Positions 9,877 to 21,300 of a stretch of DNA of 64,000 nucleotides are shown here, in pieces. The notes below the pieces were generated by a model, which ran no database searches, was not told where the DNA came from, and worked only from the letters and a program-made list of their open reading frames with translations. The DNA is from Neoarius graeffei (lineage: Eukaryota; Chordata; Actinopteri; Siluriformes; Ariidae): contig NC_083569.1 of NCBI RefSeq assembly GCF_027579695.1, positions 71,187,149-71,251,148 on the forward strand. Direction: 5' to 3'. Numbering within the stretch: position 1 is the stretch's first letter; every line of letters starts with the position of its first letter. A program made the translations under genes and the position numbers.

Positions 9877-11502
9877 CAGTTAGGTCCATAAATATTTGGA
9901 CAGAGACAACATTTTTCTAATTTTGGTTCTGTACATTACCACAATGAATTTTGAACAAAACAATTCAGATGCAGTTGAAGTTCAGACTTTCAGCTTTAAT
10001 TCAGTGGGTTGAACAAAATGATTGCATACAAATGTGAGGAACTAAAGCATTTTTTAAACACAATCCCTTCATTTCAGGGGCTCAAAAGTAATTGGACAAA
10101 TTAAATAATTGTAAATAAAATGTTCATTTCTAATACTTGGCTGAAAACCCTTTGTTGGCAATGACTGCCTGAAGTCTTGAACTCATGGACATCACCAGAC
10201 CCTGTGTTTCCTCCTTTTTAATGCTCTGCCAGGCCTTTACTGCACCGGTTTTCAGTTGCTGTTTGTTTGTGGGCCTTTCTGTCTGAAGTTTAGTCTTTAA
10301 CAAGTGAAATGCATGCTCAATTGGGTTGAGATCAGGTGACTGACTTGGCCATTCAAGAATATTCCACTTCTTTGCTTTAATAAACTCCTGGGTTGCTTTG
10401 GCTTTATGTTTTGGGTCATTGTCCGTCTGTATTATGACACGCCGACCAATAGGTTTGGCTGGATTTGAGCACACAGTGTGTCTCTGAATACCTCAGAATT
10501 CATCCGGCTGCTTCTGTCCTGTGTCACATCATCAATAAACACTAGTGACCCAGTGCCACTGGCAGCCATGCATGCCCAAGCCATCACACTGTCTCCACTG
10601 TGTTTTACAGATGATGTGGTATGCTTTGGATCATGAGCTGTACCACACCTTCACCATACTTTTTTCTTTCCATCATTCTGGTAGAGGTTGATCTTGGTTT
10701 CATCTGTCCAAAGAATGTTCTTCCAGAACTGTGCTGGCTTTTTTAGATGTTTTTTAGCAAAGTCCAATCTAGCCTTTTTATTCTTGAGGCTTATGAGTGG
10801 CTTGCACCGTGCAGTGAACCCTCTGTATTTACTTTCATGCAGTCTTCTCTTTATGGTAGATTTGGATATTGATACGCCTACCTCCTGGAGAGTGTTGTTC
10901 ACTTGGTTGGCTGTTGTGAAGGGGTTTCTCTTCACCATGGAAATTATTCTGCGATCATCCACCACTGTTGTCTTCTGTGGGCGTCCAGGTCTTTTTGCAT
11001 TGATGAGTTCACCAGTGCTTTCTTTCTTTCTCAGGATGTACCAAACTGTAGATTTTGCCACTCCTAATATTGTAGCAATTTCTCAGATGGGTTTTTTCTG
11101 TTTTTGCAGCTTAAGGATGGCTTGTTTCACCTGCATGGAGAGCTCCTTTGACTGCATGTTTTCTTCACAGCAAAATCTTCCATATGCAAGCACCACACCT
11201 CAAATCAACTCCAGGCCTTTTATCTGCTTAATTGAGAATGACGTAACGAAGGAATTTCCCACACCTGCCCATGAGTCAATTGTCCAATTACTTTTGGTCC
11301 CTTGAAAAACAGGGTGGCACATGTTAAGGAGCTGAAACTCCTAAACCCTTCATCCAATTTTAATGTGGATACCCTCAAATGAAAGCTGAAAGTCTGGACT
11401 TTATGTCCATGTCCATTATATAACTATAACTTGAATATGTTTCAGTAAACAGGTAAAAAAACAAAATTTGTGTCAGTGTCCAAATATATATGGACCTAAC
11501 TG
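9877..11502 (-). mobile_element. Tc1-like transposon (1.6 kb) between cct7 and hspa12b
   Basis: Terminal repeats CAGTTAGGTCCATAAATATT and the complement of CAGTTAGGTCCATATATATT sit between TA dinucleotides (9875-9876 and 11503-11504). The transposase is on the minus strand and broken (see next entry). It is the only large element in the 2.6 kb between the two convergent stop codons. Confidence 0.92.
10130..11159 (-). pseudogene. Tc1-like transposase, broken
   Basis: Reading begins at the ATG 11159-11157 and shows the helix-turn-helix region, with an in-frame TGA near 11088 where the family has an Arg codon (a CGA-to-TGA change). The frame continues with NILWTDETKINL (first catalytic D) and ends KKVW. 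After a frameshift between 10650 and 10474 it resumes with IIQTDNDPKHKAKATQEFIK (second D) and [11 protein letters not shown] (E), ending at 10130. All DD34E residues can be seen, but the frame is interrupted at least twice. Confidence 0.85.
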
Positions 11503-11705
11503 TACTTACACAAGTTTCGATCATAAAAACACATGACTACTTGGTAATAATTCTGAGCAATAGTAACAGCTTAAAAAAATAAAGTTAAGTGGTTTCTTAT
11601 AATGAAACAGCTTTGATAAACTGAGCAAATGTGCCAAACTCTTTCAGGACCCCTGATGGATGGATTCTGAATGTCTGTCTTTTCCTCGACGCGTAGGTAA
11701 TTCGG

Positions 11706-12367
11706 TTAGTTAGACAGGAAGTCAATAGAAGCCCTGACCTGTCTCCCTGTGGCCATGTCAATAGCTGTCACTTTAATTTCTGTGTCTCCAAACTGCATTG
11801 TGGCTCGTATCTCCCTGCGCTCAAGCACTGCTCCGTTTGTGCTGCTGTTGATGGCACCTTCCTCTGGCTCGGGCAGGTCCAGAGTTATGGTGCCACACTT
11901 CCTAACTCCAGCATCTGTAATGTACACCACATCATCACTGCTGCAGCAGTAAATATTTATTATAATCTTCCTTTGGCCCACTCTGGCTGGGGTGTAGCTC
12001 CGCCTAACCACCTCACCCAAGGCCACTGATTGGTCAGTGCAAACGAAGCGATCAAGGATGTCTGTGCACCACTGCCGGCCATCTTTGATGAGAAGCTTCT
12101 CGTGTGGATGACGACCTTCAACAAAACGGTTTAGGACACCAACGCCGTATGTTAATGGGCACCGACGGACTCGAACCACTGTGGGGTCTAAGCCAAACAG
12201 CACTGCCCCCTTCAGGATAGTAAGACCTACATCCTGAGGGATGATGATGCGGCAGCGCTGCCCCAGTGCATTCTGGACTGCACGCTGGAGCATAGGAGAT
12301 TCAGCAAAACCACCCACCAAGAATAGGAAGCGCACATTCTTTACTTCTTCCTTCTCCATCAAGTCCT
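11706..12367 (-). CDS. hspa12b: hspa12b last coding exon and stop
   Basis: A 662-nt terminal exon after the acceptor CTCTAATAG. It encodes [20 protein letters not shown] (adenosine-binding region), [32 protein letters not shown] sequence ([13 protein letters not shown] here) and the C-terminus [10 protein letters not shown]. The stop TAA is at 11706-11708. Confidence 0.97.
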
Positions 12368-15300
12368 CTATTAGAGAAGGGGGGCAAAAAAAAGGAGTTT
12401 ACTCAGCGGTGTTTCAGGTTTTTTTTTTCCTTCTCTTCTTCAAAGTGTGTGAGGAGTAGTAGTGTATGTCTTACCAATGTGCTTGATGATCTTGCTGATG
12501 GTAGGTTGGAAAAGCTCATTTGTAGCCTCTGCTGTGAGCCTTAGCATCCCTTGAGAAGACCATTTCACTATATTTATACTGTAAGAGACATCAAAATGGA
12601 TGATCTGACACTGGAACATGAAAATGTGCATTTTGATAAGCTGTGTTGAGAACCTCATGTCCAGTCTTGTTTTATTGAGGTTTCAAAACAATAACAGCAT
12701 TTTCTATTACCGTATCGTTTATGTAGGCGCACTGTAATAATACATTTAACAGTTATTCCATGAAATCGAGTCGTATATGAGCTGATAGCCGATGAGGCGC
12801 ATAGCACCGAGTTGGCTACAAGTCGTGTATGACTAGATTGAGCAGAATAACTTTGATTCCATCCACATTCACTGGATTTTGAGAAATGGAACTTTATTTT
12901 GTTTGCAAATTCGATAAATAAAAACTTTATGCGACAAAATCCTTTCCGCTTAGAATGTAAACAAACTGGTGAAATGACGGTAGCAATTTGTGAAATGCTA
13001 TAATAATTCTTGAAAAATAAAAACTTATTACATATTTTGTGACCTTTTTTTTTTTTGTTTTTTTTTGGTGGATTTGTTTTCAAGTAGTTTCGTCCTTGGT
13101 TGGTTGAGCAACACGTTCCGCCATTTTGTTTTTCTCTACTCATGGTATATGAGCTGATAGCCTAGTAGTACGAGTAGAGTAGCCAATCAGAGCGCCTGAT
13201 TGCTCATATCCAGTGAATGTGGATAGAATAATTAGTTATTATTAGCATATCTTAATCAGGCAACTGATTTTTATCCAGTTCTTTACAATCAACACATTTT
13301 CACAACTATACAGAAATAAATTACATTACAACTGCTCATGAAGTACATACTGCACCTTTAATTCTATTAAATCCGCATCCATGGTTCAAGATGCATGTTT
13401 ACTTTTTTCTAGTTTTGCCTACTGCTTGACCAGTGAGAACGGCCGTACTTGCTCTTCCGTAGCGCTGTCTCCACGCTCTGGCCGCAGTGTCTCTTGTAGA
13501 AGTCGATGAATGAGAAGGGCAGTGAGATGTTGAGTGAACTTGTTCTGCTTGGGGCTGCTGTGCGTTTGCGGGCCTCGAAGGCGATGGTCAGATCCACCCA
13601 GGCAGCTGGACGTTTGGCTTTAAACGTTTCAATGAAGTCTGTCCCAAATATCTGACACAGCATGGCCTCGAAAGCCAGGTCTACACCTACTGCGCCATAA
13701 GGACCTCCTGAAAAATACAGAATGGAGTCGCGTGCTTATTAAACTTCTTAAAGGAAAGGAAGGAAAATGGAAATCGTACACTGGTTCATAGGGTTGGGGC
13801 TATCGTGAATATCATATGTAAATTGCAAAAACCTGTTCGCTCAAACCAGTTGTCAGGTCAATAAACAGTCATGCAAAAAAGAAAAAAAAATGTGGATCAA
13901 GGACATTTTCAAATTAAACTCTAAATTTGTATAGTTCATCTTTTAGGAGATGAGAATACTACAGCATTTCAGTGGGGAAATATTTGTGGTTGTGTTTCCA
14001 AGGATTTGTTTTTCTTCTGGTGGTTCATGGATCCGCAAAACCTTAAGGAAGGTGTAACTAACCAAAGAGCGTTTTACTGTGTTGCACCATTGTTCAGTAT
14101 GACGTTTCAGCCGAAAACTGTTTATTAGTTTATAATATATAGTTACTGTATAGATTACAATATATAGCAGATTTTAAATGTTTATGGAATTCAGCAGCTG
14201 CCCTTCGACATCCATTATAAGTGAGCTTTGAGTAAGCATTTCTCTGTTCTTTTCTAAGTTCAGAGAAATGTCACATTTTTTTCTATGGTAATAACAGTAA
14301 ATAGAGATTAGATCAAACAGGTGGTAAGGTTTTTTTGTTGTTGTTGTTTTTCCGCCAGAGATCTAAGAGTTTAGTTGGAACAGATACATGAACAAATCAG
14401 TCGTCCTGTATTTTTAAACCATCTTGGGGGAGACTAGATTCTGTTTCTTTTTTTAGATTACTGTACATAGTTATAAAGTACAACATGTAATCAGTCACTC
14501 GTTACAGGTTTTTACTGGCACAGCTTATTCTTAAACATGCTGTGAACTGCCGTTATTTATAATATACTCAGAAAACTGCGGTGTGATGTAATGCCTCTCA
14601 ATAATAATAATAATAATAAGCATATGGCCATATCTTGCAGTTCTGCACTCACCTGATGCTTTGTACAGCTCTTTCAGTGTTCCCTGAGGCTGTTCAATCT
14701 GATGTACTGTGAGATCCACCGTCCCTCCTCCACAGTCCGCCACTATGTACTTATCACCTACATCAACACGTGCAGTTTGTAAAGGGTCATTCCTCTGTAG
14801 TAAAGTTTTATTTTGCACTGAAAATGCATTTAGTTTAAGGTTAGGTTAAGCATATCTGTAAAAGGGGTTCGATTTTAATGGCACTAATGGGAAGAGGAAC
14901 ACAGCACGAGAGCATCAGAGGGTGAGGGTATAAAGCATGGAAAGAAGAAACCGAGCATGTTGCTTCTGATTTGTTTGAATCAATTTCCTTAAAGTTTCCT
15001 TGACTTTGAAATAAGTTCACGAACATATAAATGCTGCTTCATTTTAGAGGCCTTCATTCCCAAGGGGACCACCCACATCCCTCTGACTCTGGGGGTGTCT
15101 TGGACACAGCAGTCGACAATGTCTAATGTTCACCCAACTTCCCAACCAAAGTCATCACTAACGAGGTTAAATATATTTTTAAGTTTTGTGTAAGGAGTTG
15201 GCGCATATTCCGTATTTCTCTGTCTCTCTTTCTCGTTTGCTCCTCCTCTCCTCTCTCTTGGCAGGAAACATCTGGACCTGAAGAACTGATTATTTTGACC

Positions 15301-18300
15301 TGGACCTCCTGAGCTTGCCTGGCAAGGAATAGCACGCTTTAAAACACACACACCCCCACAAAGCACCTTCATGGTGTTACAGCAGCCACAGCCAGAAATA
15401 ACATACATGTGATTACTGGTACGTTGAAATGTGGGTTTGGAATTACAGCAGGAAAAAAAATATGCAATTGTAGAGATCCAAAACAAGAAGGATTGCTTCT
15501 CTGTCCCAGTTATTCACTGATTAAATTGTATTAAACATCAGGTACAGGAAGTGTGGAAAAAGCGATTGGCTTTTTGTGTCCCTTGCGTGATAGATTGATA
15601 TTGTGCACCATCAGGATATTATGCCTTTCTCAGGAAATGAAAAGCCATGTACTCTGGTGTGTGTTTGTGTGGGTTTTGTTTTGGCTGGTTTTATATGTTG
15701 GAATAGTCATGGTTGGCCAGTCTGATTTATGAAAGAAAAGAAAGAAAGCACAACTTTATTCATCACACACTTGTGAAATTTCCTCTCTGCATTTAACCCA
15801 TCTGAAGCAGTGAAAACACACCCAGAGCAGTGGGCAGCCATGCTAACAGCGCCCGGGGAGCAGTTGGGAGTTCGGTGCCTCGCTCAAGGGCACCTCAGCC
15901 CAAGGCCGTCCCATATTAACCTAACCGCATGTCTTTGGACTGTGGGGGAAACCGGAGCACCCGGAGGAAACCCACGCAGACACAGGCAGTACATGCAAAC
16001 TCCACACAGAAAGGCCCTCGCCGGCCGCTGGGCTTGAACCCAGAACCTTCTTGCTCTGAGGCGACAGCGCTAACCACTACACCACCGTGCTGTTATGTTG
16101 GTTGTATCAGTGTTAAACATGTCTGGTTACAGTTCTGCTCACTGGCTTTTTTATTAAACGATCCATTCCATCTATAAGCCTCTCTTAACTGCTGCAAATC
16201 TCTGTCATAACATATCCATCCTTTAGGCGGCTCATCTTTTTAACTGGTACTTGGTAATGTGGATGTGTGAGGACATTGATTTACAGTGGTGCTTGAAAGT
16301 TTGTGAACCCTTTAGAATTTTCTATATTTCTGCATAAATATGACCTAAAACATCATCAGATTTTCACACAAGTCCTGAAAGTAGATAAAGAGAACCCAGT
16401 TAAACAAATGAGACAAAAATATTATACTTGCTCATTTATTTATTGAGGAAAATAATCCAATATTGCATATCTGTGAGTGGCAAAAGTATGTGAACCTCTA
16501 GGATTAGCAGTTAATTTGAAGGTGAAATTAGAGTCAGGTGTTTTCAATCAATGGGATGACAATCAGGTGTGAGTGGGCACCCTGTTTTATTTAAAGAACA
16601 GGGATCGATCAAAGTCTGATCTTCACAACACATGTTTGTGGAAGTGTATCATGGCACGAACAAAGGAGATTTCTGAGGACCTCAGAGAAAAAGTGTTGTT
16701 GATGCTCATCAGGCTGGAAAAGGTTACAAAACCATCTCTAAAGAGTTTGGACTCCACCAATCCACAGTCAGACAGATTGTGTACAAATGGAGGAAATTCA
16801 AGACCATTGTTACCCTCCCCAGGAGTGGTCGACCAACAAAGATCACTCCAAGAGCAAGGCGTGTAATAGTCGGCGAGGTCACAAAGGACCCCAGGGTAAC
16901 TTCTAAGCAACTGAAGGCCTCTCTCACATTGGCTAATGTTAATGTTCATGAGTCCACCATCAGGAGAACACTGAACAACAATGGTGTGCATGGCAGGGTT
17001 GTAAGGAAAAAGCCACTGCTCTCCAAAAAGAACATTGCTGCTCGTCTGCAGTTTGCTAAAGATCACGTGGACAAGCCAGAAGGCTATTGGAAAAATGTTT
17101 TGTGGATGGATGAGACAAAAATATAACTTTTTGGTTTAAATGAGAAGCGTTATGTTTGGAGAAAGGAAAACACTGCATTCCAGTATTAGAGCCCTATCCA
17201 ATCTGTGAAACATGGTGGTGGTAGTATCATGGTTTGGGCCTGTTTTGCTGCATCTGGGCCAGGACGGCTTGCCATTATTGATGGAACAATGAATTCTGAA
17301 TTATACCAGTGAATTCTAAAGGAAAATGTCAGGACATCTGTCCATGAACCGAATCTCAAGAGAAGGTGGGTCATGCAGCAAGACAACGACCCTAAGCACA
17401 CAAGTCGTTCTACCAAAGAATAAAGAAGAATAAAGTTAATGTTTTGGAATGGCCAAGTCAAAGTCCTGACCTTAATCCAATCGAAATGTTGTGGAAGGAT
17501 CTGAAGCGAGCAGTTCATGTGAGGAAACCCACCAACATCCCAGAGTTGAAGCTGTTCTGTACGGAGGAATGGGCTAAAATTCCTCCAAGCCGGTGTGCAG
17601 GACTGATCAACAGTTACCGGAAACGTTTAGTTGCAGTTATTGCTGCACAAGGGGGTCACACCAGATACTGAAAGCAAAGGTTCACATACTTTTGCCACTC
17701 ACAGATATGTAATATTGGATAATTTTTCTCAATAAATAAATGACCAAGTATAATATTTTTGTCTCATTTGTTTAACTGGGTTCTCTTTATCTACTTTCAG
17801 GACTTGTGTGAAAATCTGATGATGTTTTAGGTCATATTTATGCAGAAATATAGAAAATTCTAAAGGGTTCACAAACTTTCAAGCACCACTGTAACGACCT
17901 TAGATTATAAAAAAATAAAAGATTAAATGATAAATTTCCATTTGTACTTTTGTGTTGTTTCATAAAGGTGAATCCAGAAAAAAAACAACATTAAAAGAAA
18001 TAAAACGCTCAAGCATTTTATTTAAATATTACATGAGCAATATATTCACAACAGTACAACAAATTTTTTTCATCAGTTCAGTGACTGCTTTATCTTGGTC
18101 AGTGGATACAGAGCCAACCCTGGAAACACTGTGCAGCAGATGGGAATACACCCTGGATGGGACACCAGTCTGTCGTAAAGCACCACACGCTCTTACACCT
18201 AGGGGTAATTTAGTGTTGCAATCCACTTGGAAGGTGAGAGGAAACTGGACAACTCCGAGAAAACCCACATAATCATGCAAAACTACACAGATAGTAACCT

Positions 18301-21300
18301 GAGCTCGGGATCGACCCAGGGATCTTGGAGTTATGAGATAAGAATATCCACTCCGCCACTGTACCACATCCTACAACTATCTGTGTGATGCGTTCTTTGT
18401 ATGACTTTTAAAAATCACTTTTCATCTTCAACCTACAGTATATATGTGCTGTTTCTTACCCGTCTGCATCTCAGACCACAGCTCCCCAGTTCCACTCTCC
18501 ACGAGGAATGTTCGGCTGTGTCTGGCTCTGCGAAGCTGTTCACGTGCTGTAATATACAAACATGCACTTCACTCTGTAATCTGTAAATTGTTGTTACTAA
18601 TCAGCAGCACATGGCCTTCATTAGCAAAAACCACAATACAACAAGAAGTAAAAAAAAAAAGGGGGGGGGGGGGGATTTGGCGGTCCAGAGCAAAAACAAA
18701 GCCCACGTTTTTCATTAACGTGAGCTCTTTTTCTTTAATACATCCTCTTCTCTATTGTTCAGCTTATCTTACACGACTACATGGTATTTGTTTGGTGTGT
18801 GAGTCGCAGCATTAGTTACAGTATATGCTTAATGATGACCTACTCAAGGAGGAATGATCTCTGACTCTCATTCTGGCTGAAGCAAATGAGTGCCTGTATT
18901 CCAGGGGGAATGTTTTTATTGTTGCTGTAAAACAAAGCATTCCCTCACTTAATGCTGGTTATATTAACTGTGACCCTTCATTTAAGTGGCGCTTCAGCCA
19001 GCGTCTTCAGGTTACATCTGATTCGACTGTGCGTCTATAGTTTGCATGATGCAGCTGCAAGCCATAGAGGTTATTTGCTGAAATCATTGTAAAATAGTTG
19101 ACATTTACAACATTCAGCAGATACCCTTATCCCGAGCGAGTCGCAGAAGTTCTTTGTAGTCTGTCAAAACATATCCTCGTGTACGCATAGGTCAGCGTCT
19201 AAGGATCTCGAGCTAAACCCTGTCAGAAAGGAGATAGTACGAGTAGGTACAGCAACAAAAACGGTATAAGTCGAAGGTTTTTACCTCACCCGGGATGGAG
19301 TCCACTAGGGGGCGAGGTATTGTTTACGGTGGGGTTTCTTTGTTTCTTTGTTAACGATATTACGGGAAAACGGCTGGACCAATCTTCATGAAACTTTCAG
19401 AATAGATGGGCACTGGTCTCTAATAGAACCTCCAACATTTTGAGGGTCATCCAGTCAAGGTCACCAAGAAGGTCAAAATCGTTTTTTCGCGATATCTTCC
19501 TTTATATTCATTCAGATGTGTTCTGATTGGCTGAGAGCAGTATGGTGTGTTTTGACTGGCTGAGAGCAGTACGGTGTGCGAATGAGAATGAGAATCAGAA
19601 CCATGTTTATTGGCCAAGTATGTTCACACACAAGGTCAAGGTCACCAAAAAGATCAAAATCGTTTTTTCGCGATATCTTCCTTCATATTCATCATAAGCG
19701 CTACCGGGTGGGGTTTGTTTTGCCTGGCAACACTTGTTGTATTTGTCTTTGTTTTAAATAGTGCTCATTAAGTGGTTAGTGAAAACAGACTGTGACTCAG
19801 CTCTTTGTTAAAGTTTATTCCACCATTTGGTGCCATGACAGAGAAGAGCTTGAACAAACACTATATGGCTAAAAGTATGTGGACACCTGTCTAATCACCC
19901 CTGAGTGCTTGTTGAGCGTCTCATTCCATATCTAGTACTCCTTTGTTGTTGTTATAATACCCTCCACTCTTCTGGGAATGAGTTCCACTAGATTTTTTTG
20001 GGGCGTGGCTGTGGGGATTTGTGCTCATTCAACAACAAGAGCTTTAGTAAGGTCAGGCGATGATGGTGAGGAGGCTTGGGGTGCAGTCGGCATTCAAATT
20101 CACCCCAAAGGTGTTCAGTGGGCTCGAAGTCAGGGCTCTGTAAAAGCCACTCAAGTTCTTCCAACACAACTTTGGTAAACCATGTCTTCAAGGATCTTGC
20201 TTTGTACACAGGAGCACTGTCATGATGGAACTGGTTTGGGCTTCTTAGTTCAAGTGAAGGGAACTTTTTAAACTCATCTCATCTCATTATCTGTAGCCGC
20301 TTTATCCTGTTCTACAGGGTCGCAGGCAAGCTGGAGCCTATCCCAGCTGACTACGGGTGAAAGGCGGGGTACACCCTGGACAAGTCGCCAGGTCATCACA
20401 GGGCTGACACATAGACACAGACAACCATTCACACTCACATTCACACCTACGGTCAATTTAGAGTCACCAGTTAACCTAACCTGCATGTCTTTGGACTGTG
20501 GGGGAAACCGGAGCACCCGGAGGAAACCCACGCGGACACGGGGAGAACATGCAAACTCCACACAGAAAGGCCCTCGCCGGCCACGGGGCTCGAACCCGGA
20601 CCTTCTTGCTGTGAGGCGACAGCGCTAACCACTACACCACCGTGCTGCCCCACTTTTTAAACTATAACACAAAAAGACATTGTAGACGTGTCTGCTTCAA
20701 AGTTTGGAGTAACAGTTTGGGGAAGAACCACATATACACTACCGTTCAAAAGTTTGGGGTCACTTTGAAATGTCCTTATTTTTGAAAGAAAAGCACTGTT
20801 CTTTTCAATGAAGATCACTTTAAACTAATCAGAAATCCACTCTATACATTGCTAATGTGCTAAATGACTAGCCTAGTAAACTAGACCCACCCGCCTAGCG
20901 GCCAAAAATATTTTTGCCTGCGAGTGGGTCTAGCCTCGCACCATATCAACAAAACACCCCGGGCATCAAATCGTGCCCGCCAATCACAACGCAAGGTTTT
21001 TGTTTGGATTCTTTGGGCGGGCTTTTGCAGGAGTGACGACAAGGCTGCGCGACGCTGGAGAAAGCACAGCAGGAAAGATGGCTATGGCTAGTGAACAGCG
21101 CGCGTTTGACTCCGCTTTGGAATCAGTTTTAGAAGAATTAGACTTGGAGTTTTCGTTGAAACATGAGCAGGAAGAGGCTCTCCGCTCATTCCTTTTCAAG
21201 AAGGACGTTTTCGCTGTTTTGCCGACCGGCTATGGCAAAAGTCTGATCTACCAGCTGCTCCGCTCGTAGCCAAAAGGATGGGGCTAGTTTGTGCAGTACG

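Noticed and set aside
10688..11305. 205-residue plus frame over the Tc1-like element at 9877-11502
   Set aside because: Antisense of the transposase, which has all the recognisable motifs on the minus strand.
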